34,167 nt of DNA from a bacterium (lineage in GTDB: Bacteria; Bacteroidota; Bacteroidia; Cytophagales; Cyclobacteriaceae): positions 1 through 34,167 of the forward strand of contig JANSWY010000052.1 of NCBI GenBank assembly GCA_024743255.1, given 5' to 3'. The notes beneath the pieces are model-generated. The model did not search any database and was not told the DNA's origin. It saw only the letters and a program-made list of their open reading frames with translations. Below, one piece after another: positions 24,942 to 33,973 of this stretch (positions are counted from its first letter, which is position 1; every line of letters starts with the position of its first letter). Both the position numbers and the translations under genes were made by a program.

Positions 24942-26273
24942 TCAATTATCCAGATTAGGACAGGTATTTTGAAATGTTATTTGGGAACCAACATATTCCT
25001 GCCATTCTTCGGCACTAAGGTTTCTGGGTAGCATTTCACATAACCTGTTAGCCAAAACCTGAGGATCTAATGGCCAGACTCTAATGAAATTATCCTTTGA
25101 TCCAGTAATGATCTTGTCACCTGTAGTATCAAAAGAAGCGGACAAAACCCAATCAAAATGATCGTCTAATACGATTGGGAACTTTTTAGGATTGTTTAGG
25201 TCCCAAATCCTTGCAGTTCCATCTCTGCTTGATGTAAGTAGTAACGGTTGTGTTGGATGAAAGTCGAGATCTGTAATTGCTGATTGGTGCCCAGAAATCA
25301 CTCGAAGCACCTTTTCTTTTTCCATATCCCAAAGTACCGCATCACCTTTCTCTCTCCCAACTGCAAGCATCTTCCCATCTGGACTGATTGCGAGAGCATT
25401 GATTGCATAGGAGCCTTCAAACTCCTCTGTTATTTCTTCTTTTCGTTCTTCCCAATATTTCAACTGACCTTCTTCAGTTCCGGCAAAAATTGTTTCATCA
25501 TCTTGATTAATGGCCAGTGTAAGAACTTTTGCATCAATAGTGGAAATAGTGGTTGTATCGGCATTAAACCCTTTGATTCTCATTTGTCCTTTGTCATTTA
25601 CGCTCAGATATTGGTTTTTACCTGGAACAAATATTGCCGATTGAACTGACTCAGGATCATTAAAGAAAACTGGTTCTCCATCAATATCATTGGTGGTTTT
25701 TTGAATTTTCACTCCCCTATCTTTTGTTACTATTAGTAACCAATCATTATCATCACTCACTTCAATCGATCTCAGTAAATGTCTTTCATTGTAAACTAAA
25801 TTGGGAATATCTTCTAATTGATCAAGGTTCCATTTCAAAACCTCTCCGTGTGAACTGGCGGAGTAAAAGCTATTAGGATCAGTACCAAATTTGATCGAAA
25901 CCACAGATTCCGTATGGGCCATGGTCTGATAAAAATTGTTTCTCTCCAGATTCACACTACTGTCTTCCGCAAATAACTGGTCCATGGCTTTGTTTGCATA
26001 GTGGAGAGATGAATACACATTTAAATGAGAAACTAATGATTCCTTACTGTAGTGCTTCCAAAAATTGAATGACTGAACAGCTATAAGAGACTTCTCTATT
26101 GGATGATAAGAAGGAATCAACAAAGACCGCTGAGCCATAGATTGAACTAATTCATTCCTTTCAAGAATCTTAATCTTTTCGCTTAGAGATTCGATTGATT
26201 GATCTGACGGTCTATCCTGAGCTTGCAACAGACTGTTGATAGGGAGTAAGAAAATTAATGGCCACCATTTCAT
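24942..26273 (-). CDS. Secreted WD40-repeat beta-propeller protein
   Basis: 443 residues with a signal peptide (1-18, ending LLQAQ). An N-terminal helical part (about 25-110) contains SLLIPSYHPIEKSLIAVQSFNFWKHY and a short YSSLHYANKAMD motif. A WD40 propeller follows (about 115-410) with clear repeats such as ISPDGKMLAVGREKGDAVLW, HPTQPLLLTSSRDGTARIWD and GDKIITGSKDNFIRVWPL. The C-terminal tail (LCEMLPRNLSAEEWQEYVG, then TCPNL) closes it. The N-terminal motif and the tail resemble the parts flanking the propeller in large nSTAND-ATPase-WD40 proteins of Bacteroidota, but here the ATPase is absent and an export signal is present. Function is probably protein binding. It follows the small membrane-protein gene by 35 bp on the same strand. 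Confidence 0.82.
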   Translation of the reverse strand: MKWWPLIFLLPINSLLQAQDRPSDQSIESLSEKIKILERNELVQSMAQRSLLIPSYHPIEKSLIAVQSFNFWKHYSKESLVSHLNVYSSLHYANKAMDQLFAEDSSVNLERNNFYQTMAHTESVVSIKFGTDPNSFYSASSHGEVLKWNLDQLEDIPNLVYNERHLLRSIEVSDDNDWLLIVTKDRGVKIQKTTNDIDGEPVFFNDPESVQSAIFVPGKNQYLSVNDKGQMRIKGFNADTTTISTIDAKVLTLAINQDDETIFAGTEEGQLKYWEERKEEITEEFEGSYAINALAISPDGKMLAVGREKGDAVLWDMEKEKVLRVISGHQSAITDLDFHPTQPLLLTSSRDGTARIWDLNNPKKFPIVLDDHFDWVLSASFDTTGDKIITGSKDNFIRVWPLDPQVLANRLCEMLPRNLSAEEWQEYVGSQITFQNTCPNLDN

Positions 26274-26276
26274 GCT

Positions 26277-26295
26277 CAGTAATTTACTGACAGTA
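26277..26295. repeat. Overlapping palindromes before the WD40 gene
   Basis: CAGTAATTTACTG (26277-26289) is a perfect 13-bp palindrome and overlaps a second one, TACTGACAGTA (26285-26295). Together they give three CAGTA/TACTG half-sites at an eight- to six-base spacing, ending three bases before the WD40 ATG. An operator or a translation-controlling hairpin is possible. Confidence 0.45.
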
Positions 26296-26308
26296 GCTCA
26301 TTAATTAG

Positions 26309-26671
26309 TTACAAAAGCAATAAGAAAGTATATAATGAAGCAAAACCGCTCCATAATAACACAGGAGCCATTAGCGAAGCTGCCAACTTTGAAACACTTT
26401 GCAGTTTGTATATCATAATTAATGTAATCGCAAGTGTTAAGAAACAGCCTAAGAATCCCGCTGATGTTTGCAATCCAAATATATAAGTTGGATGTAGCCA
26501 GCAACTTGCAAGTAAAAGAAAAATCAGATTTGAAAACTGAGCAGACTTCTCACTTTGAGTTTGTCTTACAACCTTAATTGTGATTAGTAACAATATGGTC
26601 AAAAACACCCAAATAATCCCAACTACAGAAGGGACCCATTCCATCATTTGTATAATAGCCTCCGTTTTCAT
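26309..26671 (-). CDS. Small four-helix membrane protein, unknown
   Basis: 120 residues, not recognised. Four hydrophobic segments are predicted by eye at about 13-33, 46-64, 70-89 and 97-119, joined by short loops; the only strongly charged loop is RQTQSEKSAQ (36-45). There is no catalytic motif and no signal cleavage site. It precedes the WD40 gene by 35 bp on the same strand, so the two may form one transcript; the palindromic sequence lies in that gap. The length, even spacing of the spans and distinct strand coding support a real gene, but the product has no inferred role. Confidence 0.6.
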   Translation of the reverse strand: MKTEAIIQMMEWVPSVVGIIWVFLTILLLITIKVVRQTQSEKSAQFSNLIFLLLASCWLHPTYIFGLQTSAGFLGCFLTLAITLIMIYKLQSVSKLAASLMAPVLLWSGFASLYTFLLLL

Positions 26672-26784
26672 CTACTATATAATTTAACTAATCTTATTGA
26701 GGGATGTTACCAAGATCGTGCCAGTATTCGATGAAACGCAGGATTTAAGGATTGTACAAAAAACAGATTTCGATGTAATAGCAA

Positions 26785-26815
26785 TAAAAAAAGGACGAGT
26801 TCTCACCCATCCTTT
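26785..26815 (-). terminator. Rho-independent terminator of the T9SS exoprotein gene
   Basis: On the minus strand AAAGGATGGGT and ACTCGTCCTTT form an 11-bp stem with two G.U pairs and a stable GAGA (GNRA) tetraloop, followed by a T run (A run at 26786-26792 on the plus strand). It begins about 25 bp after the stop at 26840. Confidence 0.9.
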
Positions 26816-26839
26816 CGTTATTTGAAAATTGCATCTGCG

Positions 26840-29800
26840 TTAATCCACTATAATAGATTTTGTAAGAGTTTGTTGCTCTGTACTGATCTTGATAACGTAC
26901 ATTCCTTTAGGGAAAGCTGTTAGATCAAAACCATATTGGGATTCACTATTTTGAATAATCTCTTTAGCAAGTTTAGTCTTTCCATCCAACCCAATAACCA
27001 GAATACTGATAGGACCATCAAATTGAATTTTTCCAAAGTCAATTTGAAATTCCCCTTTGGTAGGATTAGGAAATACTTCAATAGCATTTGACAATTTGCC
27101 GGGAGTACTTGTACAAATATTAACAGTCAATGTTGCTTCATCTGACTCCTGTGGTTCACAATCACTGCTAACCATACAGCTGTATAACCCGCTATTTTCT
27201 GAAGTAACACTCGAAATCGTAAGCTCATCAGTTGTGGAGCCACTGAATTGAGAATCATCCTGAATAACCTGTCCATCGAGTAGCCATTGATATGATAAAT
27301 TGGATCCAGACGCAGCTACCGAAAACTGGACAGTTTCCGATTGGCAAGTTTCAACATCTTCGGGTTGTGAAGAAAAACTCAGTGATGTCACAATAGTTAA
27401 CTCCATGTCTGGTGAAGTACTTTCGCAACTTCCGCTGGTAACCATGCAACTATATGTACCTTCCATACTAAGTTCAAGAGCCGAAATACTCAACATTGAA
27501 GTGGTAGCTCCACTGATAACATCACTATTCTCTAAAATTGCTCCTTCATAGAACCATTGATAAGTCAAACTACTGCCCTCTACTTCCACTTCAAAATTTG
27601 TTGCCTCTCCAGCACAGCCAAACACATCACCGGTTTGATTAGTGATTTCAGGCACTGCGTCAACAACAACATCGATAGACTCAGAAGTAATTGTATTAGA
27701 ATTAAAAGTCACATTAACAGAGTAAGAACCTGATTCCGTTGGAGTATATTCTGAACTTGTAGCTCCCGAAATATCAGCTCCATCTAATAGCCATTGATAG
27801 GTATAGTCTGCATTCTCAGTAACGCTCAAAGTGGATGGATCAGATGCACAAAACTCCATGGCTCCATTTATGGAGATTTCAACTGTTCCGGTTGAAGAGA
27901 TCACTACATCATCCAGCGCCCAGTCATCACCATCATCCTGCGTAAGAACAAAAGCCAAATAAACTTCCGAACCGTCCAAACTACTTAGATCAACTGTCCT
28001 TTGTGTCCAATCCGTTGAAATATCAGTTTCTCCCCATTCTTCAAGAACTGTAAATGACGACAAATCTGATTGCGATGTAGTAGAATATCTAATTTGGTAA
28101 GTTGATCCATAATCTGTTGCATATGAATCCTTCATGTAAAAGGTCATGGAACTACTAAAGCCACCTGATAGATTTACTTCAGGTGTAATCAACCAATCTT
28201 CAGCTAACCCACCTGTAACATTTTCATACCTTACAAATGCTGCTCCTGAACCACTGTTTGTGGTTGTAGATTGGCTCCAGTCAAATCCTGTACCCAAACC
28301 ATTATCACCTCTCACTGCTATCCAGCAATCAGGTGGGAAGGTAGATCCTTCAAACCCTTCAGATATTGGTAGTGTTAGTGCACTTGCAACACTTATATAA
28401 TCAGATTTTGTTTCGGTGGTTTCTCCAAGATCATTGGTAACCACGAGTGATACATCATATATACCTGGTGTCGAATAAGTAACACTTGGAGGGTTTTCTT
28501 CAGTAGAGGATGAAGGTGAGCCTCCTGGGAAACTCCATGCAAAACTTGTTGCTGCAGGGTTACTGCTAGTCAGGTTTGTAAAGTTTACTGTTAAATCACC
28601 AGCACAACTAACTCTTTGATCTGCCGAGAAATCTACTCTAGGAGCTCCTGCTCCAAATCGGTTCGAAGAAAATAACCCTCTACCATGGGTAGCAGCGATC
28701 ACCTCATTGTCACTGGTTCTGTATTGCAGCATGTCAACCCTTACATTTGCTAGACCTACATTACTGGCTGACCACTGAGGAGAAGAAGTGGAAATGTCTG
28801 TTGTAGTCCAAACACCCAAGTCTGTTGCCAGAATAACTTCACTTCTGTTTTGAGGGTTAAACAATGCCCATCTCAAAGGCATGTCAGGAAAGTCTCCCTC
28901 TTTTGATTCCCAAGATGATCCACCGTCATTAGAATACCAAATAGAGGTAACTCCGTAATTGGAGAAGGTAACCAATAACTCATCTTCATCAGCACCTATC
29001 TCAATACACGAAACTGATGCATTTGGAAAAGAGGATCCGGTAATTTCAGTAGCGCTTGGTGAATCTGTATCTGCTCCTGTTATTTTGTAAACCCGCCCTG
29101 ATAAAGTCCCAGCAAATAATGTTGTTGAACCAGTTGTATAAGGAGAAACTCTTAGATGTGAACTAGTTGATCCCATGCTCACAGATATTGTCCCAACTGA
29201 TTCCGTCCCACCTATATCGGTGATTCTTTGGATATTATTACCATCATATGAAGAGTAAAGAATATTCAGATTGTCGTCATAATCAGCAGGGTTGATGAAT
29301 AACCCTGAGTTTACATCTGTTGTAATGGTAGAAAAGGACTGACCTTCATTTGTTGATACCCCGTAATAATTCCTTATGTAAGAAACGATTTGAATACTTG
29401 GCTCTGTCTGATCAATCGCACAATAAGCCCCATCACCACCAAACACATCATTTGTTTCATTTATCCCTGCGGTAGTAAACCTTTGAGTTCCGTTATCCTG
29501 TGTTCCTGCCAGAAATTGATCTTCTCCGGCATCAGGGTGAATCGCGCATGTATAGAATTGTGTAACATTATATCCTGTGTTCCTACTATTTATTACAGCA
29601 GTACTACCGGAATTCTGAACTTCTGAAGAGTAATAAACCCCTCCATCTGTTCCAAAAATTGCTTCTGTAGAACTTCCTGGCTTAAAGACTATAGCATGCT
29701 GATCAGCATGTACCAATGAAACATTGAGGTTGAAGAGGTTATTGTTATTTGACCATTTCGAAATTTGATCCCAATTGGTACCTGCATCCGTTGTTCTGAA

Positions 29801-30967
29801 TAGATCAATACCTCCAACTATCACAGTATTCTCATCATTTGGATCAACTTTAATAATCAGATCATACCATGCTTGTCCTCTTGTAAAGTCAGTATCTGGT
29901 ATACCATTATCTACATCCGCCGGTTCATTTGTAGTATTCCATGTTGCACCCTGATCATCAGTATACATGATCATTTCAACAACGGAAGAATTCTCCACCA
30001 ATGCATAAACATAATCGGAATTAGATGGTGCAGCAGCAAGAGCTACTCTTCCATTAGTTGTATTGATTGATTCCGTAAAACTGGTACCACCATCTGAATA
30101 GAATACATCTCCTGAACTTGTTCCAACCCAAATTCTATCATCTGCTGCTAAGCTTAAATCGGTAGCTCCAATTGTTGAAACCTGTGTAAAAGAAGACCCA
30201 CCATCATCAGACCTGTAAACACCATTAGAACCATGATTATTTCCTTGATAGAAATTTCTTGTGGAAGCTACATAGAGAACACTCGTTCCAGATTCGTCTC
30301 TCATGACCATGTCGTTTACGAAATTCAAATTAGTTGAATTCGCCAATTGTGACCAGGTTGCTCCACCATCACTAGATTTCCAGACACCTTCGCCTCTAAT
30401 GGCAGCAACTCCCCATCCTTCACCAGTTCCGACATACATGATATCAGAGTTATTGGGGTCAAATACAATTGATGTGATTGATAGATTATCCCAGAAGTCG
30501 TCAATTCCTTGCCATTCTGAAGTAGAGCTTGTGATGTCTTCATTATACCAAAGTCCTCCGGTCACACCACCTGCCCAGACTTTGTTAGTTGTTGAGGGAT
30601 CCCAAGCAAGGGCACGGGTTCTTCCACCTACATTTGATGGTCCTCTTTCAACCCAAGGGGCATCCGTCAGCCTCAAGTTTTGTGTTTTAAGGTCTTTGAA
30701 AGTTTTCATTAAGCGATCTCTTTCAGGCCTTTTGGTTTTCGGGTCCATGGTAATTAGATACTCATGTTCAAAAGCCAGATCCGGCCTATCTTGTTTTGGA
30801 AGGCTCGATACCTCCTCAAAATCGCGGTTCATATAAGGGTGTTCTCTTAGAAACGCCTCATATTTTTCTCTTTCTGTTTTTTGATTGGTTTTGAATGTTA
30901 TAATGCCTGCAACCAATAACAAGCAAATTGTGGACAAAGCTAAAAGCTTCTTAGGGTTGGATTTCAT
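26840..30967 (-). CDS. Secreted multidomain BNR/PKD/Ig protein with T9SS sorting domain
   Basis: 1375 residues. A signal/anchor helix (7-24) is followed by a short pro-like region (REKYEAFLREHPYMNRDF). A sortilin-like BNR propeller (about 100-770) has Asp-boxes such as KSSDGGATW (197-205), RSDDGGSSF, RTTDAGTNW and YSNDGGSSW. A PKD domain covers about 776-860 and a choice-of-anchor-J/MAM-like domain about 866-1025 (SEGFEGSTFPPDCW, DWALDDVVI). Three Ig-like domains follow (about 1030-1285) with repeated YQWLLDG and C-pairs. The last ~80 residues (VFPNPTKGEFQIDFG, GMYVIKI) are a type A T9SS C-terminal domain. The protein should cross the outer membrane by type IX secretion and be surface-attached or released. 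Adhesion or binding is likely; a protease or glycosidase site is not seen. Its start is 119 bp from the divergent lipoprotein gene. Confidence 0.92.
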   Translation of the reverse strand: MKSNPKKLLALSTICLLLVAGIITFKTNQKTEREKYEAFLREHPYMNRDFEEVSSLPKQDRPDLAFEHEYLITMDPKTKRPERDRLMKTFKDLKTQNLRLTDAPWVERGPSNVGGRTRALAWDPSTTNKVWAGGVTGGLWYNEDITSSTSEWQGIDDFWDNLSITSIVFDPNNSDIMYVGTGEGWGVAAIRGEGVWKSSDGGATWSQLANSTNLNFVNDMVMRDESGTSVLYVASTRNFYQGNNHGSNGVYRSDDGGSSFTQVSTIGATDLSLAADDRIWVGTSSGDVFYSDGGTSFTESINTTNGRVALAAAPSNSDYVYALVENSSVVEMIMYTDDQGATWNTTNEPADVDNGIPDTDFTRGQAWYDLIIKVDPNDENTVIVGGIDLFRTTDAGTNWDQISKWSNNNNLFNLNVSLVHADQHAIVFKPGSSTEAIFGTDGGVYYSSEVQNSGSTAVINSRNTGYNVTQFYTCAIHPDAGEDQFLAGTQDNGTQRFTTAGINETNDVFGGDGAYCAIDQTEPSIQIVSYIRNYYGVSTNEGQSFSTITTDVNSGLFINPADYDDNLNILYSSYDGNNIQRITDIGGTESVGTISVSMGSTSSHLRVSPYTTGSTTLFAGTLSGRVYKITGADTDSPSATEITGSSFPNASVSCIEIGADEDELLVTFSNYGVTSIWYSNDGGSSWESKEGDFPDMPLRWALFNPQNRSEVILATDLGVWTTTDISTSSPQWSASNVGLANVRVDMLQYRTSDNEVIAATHGRGLFSSNRFGAGAPRVDFSADQRVSCAGDLTVNFTNLTSSNPAATSFAWSFPGGSPSSSTEENPPSVTYSTPGIYDVSLVVTNDLGETTETKSDYISVASALTLPISEGFEGSTFPPDCWIAVRGDNGLGTGFDWSQSTTTNSGSGAAFVRYENVTGGLAEDWLITPEVNLSGGFSSSMTFYMKDSYATDYGSTYQIRYSTTSQSDLSSFTVLEEWGETDISTDWTQRTVDLSSLDGSEVYLAFVLTQDDGDDWALDDVVISSTGTVEISINGAMEFCASDPSTLSVTENADYTYQWLLDGADISGATSSEYTPTESGSYSVNVTFNSNTITSESIDVVVDAVPEITNQTGDVFGCAGEATNFEVEVEGSSLTYQWFYEGAILENSDVISGATTSMLSISALELSMEGTYSCMVTSGSCESTSPDMELTIVTSLSFSSQPEDVETCQSETVQFSVAASGSNLSYQWLLDGQVIQDDSQFSGSTTDELTISSVTSENSGLYSCMVSSDCEPQESDEATLTVNICTSTPGKLSNAIEVFPNPTKGEFQIDFGKIQFDGPISILVIGLDGKTKLAKEIIQNSESQYGFDLTAFPKGMYVIKISTEQQTLTKSIIVD

Positions 30968-31086
30968 AAATTTTACAATTTGGCGTGTTTAATAAAGATA
31001 GTGAAATTATTACTACTCCCATAACGGCACTTCAGTTAAAAAAAGATGCGTATATTGTGAATAACATCCACCTAATACCACTAGAA

Positions 31087-31497
31087 ATGAAAAGAATTAC
31101 TCTTGTAGTCACTATATTTTTTACAGTATTTCTATTGAGCTGTAAGAATTCGAAAAATCAGACAAATAACGTGGATAAGCTACAAACTACTGCCCAGGCA
31201 GCATTGGGAGATGATACTGAATGCCAATCAAATAAATCAAATACTTACGTACTTTGTCAGAAAGCCTCACCTCTGGAAAGTTCACCAGGCAATCTTATAA
31301 AGTTCATTGTTTATAACTCTGAAGGTGAAGTGGTTTACGAAGATGAAGTCTCAAATGGGTCTGTAAAATGGTCAGATGAGGATGATAAAATTGAGCTTTT
31401 TTACACTCCTGGTATAATGGCTGCCAACCAGACAAATGATGACTACACCTACATCTATGATTTGACCAACAAAACCAAAACCAAAAAGGTCCAGTAA
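31087..31497 (+). CDS. Small lipoprotein, unknown
   Basis: 136 residues from the ATG at 31087. The frame is open further upstream to a GTG at 30985, but only the ATG gives a proper lipoprotein signal, MKRITLVVTIFFTVFLLSC, with lipid cysteine C19. The mature part is polar, with two further cysteines (ECQSNK, VLCQK) that may form a disulfide, and a beta-rich end (IKFIVYNSEGEVVYEDEV, DYTYIYDLTNKTKTKK). I do not recognise the family. It is divergently oriented to the T9SS exoprotein and precedes a one-span membrane protein by 52 bp on the same strand; no terminator is seen between them. Confidence 0.62.
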   Translation: MKRITLVVTIFFTVFLLSCKNSKNQTNNVDKLQTTAQAALGDDTECQSNKSNTYVLCQKASPLESSPGNLIKFIVYNSEGEVVYEDEVSNGSVKWSDEDDKIELFYTPGIMAANQTNDDYTYIYDLTNKTKTKKVQ

Positions 31498-31549
31498 ACC
31501 CAGATTTTAATAGTCCCGTTAAATATATCATACATCAATCATTAGCAAT

Positions 31550-32230
31550 ATGGGTTACATGGGTTTTGGAATGCGAAAATCAGTTTATACCCGAAAGGCG
31601 AAAAAGTTCTTTAGAAAACTTAGGGAACCTTCAAGGGTAAAAAGGTATACCGGTAAAACCACTATTGCCAGAAAGCCTCCTGAACCTAATCAGCCAATTC
31701 CATTATTTCCCAGGACCAAACTCAAAATCATCATAATTAGACTTTTGGTAACGGGAGTAATTGTCTTTGCCATATCCTATGGATTTGTAAGTATCATGTC
31801 AAATCCAACAACCGCGTATGACATGGTAGACGATTTGGAATCTGATAGTCATTATATCAGTATTAATAGTAAGCCAGATGATATGATTTCCCATGATGAA
31901 AATGGCAATAAAGTGGTCACAACTTATTTTGATTACAGCCAAAAAAGCGGAACCTACATATTCAATCAATCAGGTCTACTGCATGGTGATGTTATTTCCT
32001 ATTATTACACAGGGGAGACATTTTGGAAAGCTCAGTTTGAGAATGGAACATTAATAAATGAGTCATTTCATTTTAAGGATGGACAAAAAATAAAAGGATT
32101 GCAGTTTAGAAATGATTCTATCACCCACAAAGTATCTGTTGAACACCTTGATAGGTCAATATCCTTTAATCTCAAGAATAATCAAATTATAAAGGGAACA
32201 TATTGGGAGACTCCAATAGAAGCAGATTAA
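31550..32230 (+). CDS. One-span membrane protein with YwqK/MORN-like C-terminal repeats
   Basis: 226 residues. A very basic N-terminal region (1-57, starting MGYMGFGMRKSVYTRKAKKF) should be cytoplasmic. One transmembrane helix (about 58-82) follows, and then a periplasmic part of about 140 residues. The end contains short repeats reminiscent of MORN_2/YwqK units: GTYIFNQSGLLHGDVISYYYTGETFWKAQFENGTLINESF. Similar basic-head proteins are found in Cytophagales, but I know of no function. The stop codon overlaps that of the convergent SulP gene by four bases (TTAA at 32227-32230). Confidence 0.6.
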   Translation: MGYMGFGMRKSVYTRKAKKFFRKLREPSRVKRYTGKTTIARKPPEPNQPIPLFPRTKLKIIIIRLLVTGVIVFAISYGFVSIMSNPTTAYDMVDDLESDSHYISINSKPDDMISHDENGNKVVTTYFDYSQKSGTYIFNQSGLLHGDVISYYYTGETFWKAQFENGTLINESFHFKDGQKIKGLQFRNDSITHKVSVEHLDRSISFNLKNNQIIKGTYWETPIEAD

Positions 32231-33840
32231 ACTTCCTGGTCTACTGTATCTGTTGCCACGTAATATCTTGGATCATCAATTGATGTTTCAATAATATCAT
32301 TGAATTTAGGGTCTGCTTTTAGAAGTAGCGTTTTACACTCCGGACTAAGGTGTGTCAGCTTAATTTGCTTACCTAATTTCAGATATTTATGTGCCAGATT
32401 ATCAATAGCTTCAATTCCTGAATGATCTGTTACTCTTGATTCTATGAAATCAATCTCAACTTTTTCAGGATCGTTTTTAGCGTCAAATTTAGCATTGAAG
32501 TTTTGTACTGAACCAAAGAACAATGGGCCCCAAATCTCATAAACCTTGGTACCATCTGATTTCATTTTCTTCCTTGCTCTAATTTTTGTAGCATTTTGCC
32601 ATGCAAATACAAGAGCAGAAATTATAACTCCCGCGATAACCGCGATTGCTAAATCTTTCCAAACTGTAATTGCTGATACAGCCACCAACACAACTGCATC
32701 CGCTAAAGGAATTTTCCTAATGATTCTGAAACTACTCCAGGCAAATGTTCCGATAACAACCATGAACATTACTCCAACCAAAGCAGCAATTGGAATTTGC
32801 TCAATTAGTGGAGCTCCAAATAGTACAAAACACAATAACGCTATGGCAGCAACAGTACCTGAGAGTCTACCTCTTCCTCCTGAGTTCACATTGATAATTG
32901 ATTGCCCAATCATAGCACAACCACCCATTCCACCGAATAGACCATTCAGAATATTTGCTCCTCCTTGAGCTACACATTCTCTGTTACCACTTCCTCTCGA
33001 TTCAGTGATTTCATCTACAAGGTTCAATGTCATTAATGATTCAATTAATCCAACTGCCGCCAATAAAAACGCTGTTGTGATCACCAAATCCCAATGTCCA
33101 GAAATTGTATCAATTAATCCAAAAATCTGAAATTGAAAAGAAGGTAATGTACCCTCAAGACCAGAACCTCCACCATCTCTGATGAAAGAACCAACAGTAC
33201 TTACTTCAATTCCTCCAAATATTGTAATCATTGCCACAACTACTATTCCAACCAAAGCTGCTGGTAACTTCTTAGTCAGTTTTGGCAATAAAAACATGAT
33301 TGCCATGGTTAAAGCCACTAACCCAAGCATTGTAAAAAGTTCAGCTCCTTGCAGCCATTGCATATTGCCATTAACATTCTCCTTAAACATTCCCAGTTGA
33401 GCAAGGAATATCACGATTGCAAGACCGTTAACAAAACCCATCATTACGGGATGTGGAATTAATCTCACAAACTTTCCTAATCTTAAGAAGCCCGCAGACA
33501 TTTGGATTAGCCCAACAAAAAGAAGTGTAATAAATAACCACTGGAGCCCCAGGTTATTAATTGGAGTTTCAAGCGCAAGCCCTACTTCATTCCCTTTTTG
33601 GATCAGGTGGATCATCACTACAGCCATAGCACCAGTCGCTCCTGAAATCATCCCAGGTCGTCCACCAAATAGTGCTGTAACAATACCCATCATGAAGGCA
33701 CCATACAAACCTACTAAAGGATCAATCCCAGCTACAAAAGCAAATGCAACAGCCTCTGGCACTAACGCTAGCGCTACAGTAAGACCTGAAAGGATATCAT
33801 TTTTAGGATTATGAGTGAAGTTATGAAATAGTCGTCGCAT
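32227..33840 (-). CDS. SulP-family inorganic anion transporter with STAS domain
   Basis: 537 residues. The SulP membrane domain (about 15-420) has the family N-terminus DILSGLTVALALVPEAVAFAF, GGRPGMISGATGAMAVV, a GGMGGCAMIGQSIINVNSGG segment and 10-14 hydrophobic spans. A cytoplasmic STAS domain (about 433-520) has IESRVTDHSGIEAID. SulP proteins move sulfate, bicarbonate, chloride or other oxyanions across the inner membrane, often with H+ or Na+; the substrate cannot be told from sequence alone. The protein is slightly short but complete. A good -7 element precedes the gene, and its stop overlaps that of the convergent membrane-protein gene. Confidence 0.93.
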   Translation of the reverse strand: MRRLFHNFTHNPKNDILSGLTVALALVPEAVAFAFVAGIDPLVGLYGAFMMGIVTALFGGRPGMISGATGAMAVVMIHLIQKGNEVGLALETPINNLGLQWLFITLLFVGLIQMSAGFLRLGKFVRLIPHPVMMGFVNGLAIVIFLAQLGMFKENVNGNMQWLQGAELFTMLGLVALTMAIMFLLPKLTKKLPAALVGIVVVAMITIFGGIEVSTVGSFIRDGGGSGLEGTLPSFQFQIFGLIDTISGHWDLVITTAFLLAAVGLIESLMTLNLVDEITESRGSGNRECVAQGGANILNGLFGGMGGCAMIGQSIINVNSGGRGRLSGTVAAIALLCFVLFGAPLIEQIPIAALVGVMFMVVIGTFAWSSFRIIRKIPLADAVVLVAVSAITVWKDLAIAVIAGVIISALVFAWQNATKIRARKKMKSDGTKVYEIWGPLFFGSVQNFNAKFDAKNDPEKVEIDFIESRVTDHSGIEAIDNLAHKYLKLGKQIKLTHLSPECKTLLLKADPKFNDIIETSIDDPRYYVATDTVDQEV

Positions 33841-33862
33841 GGCCCAAACTTTAAAAAAGGGG

Positions 33863-33870
33863 CAAATATA
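33863..33870 (-). promoter_or_regulatory. Candidate -7 element of the SulP gene
   Basis: On the minus strand TATATTTG exactly matches TAnnTTTG, about 22 bp upstream of the start codon at 33840. A TTT run about 16-19 bp further upstream could serve as an imperfect -33 element. Confidence 0.4.
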
Positions 33871-33973
33871 GCGGTTTTATTAACAGAAAGTTTGATTCAT
33901 TGAAAAATCAACAATGGAAATTGCATATCATTAACAGAATAACATATTACACTTAATAGCAATACCTGAGGTT

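Noticed and set aside
24932-24955. ATCTGG/CCAGAT inverted repeat between the convergent FtsX and WD40 genes.
   Set aside because: Six pairs with a 12-nt loop and no T run on either strand; too weak for a terminator call.
30303-30836. A 177-codon open frame on the plus strand opposite the T9SS exoprotein.
   Set aside because: The minus-strand frame has clear domains and a signal sequence; the plus-strand frame has no recognisable motif and is a shadow of biased codon use.
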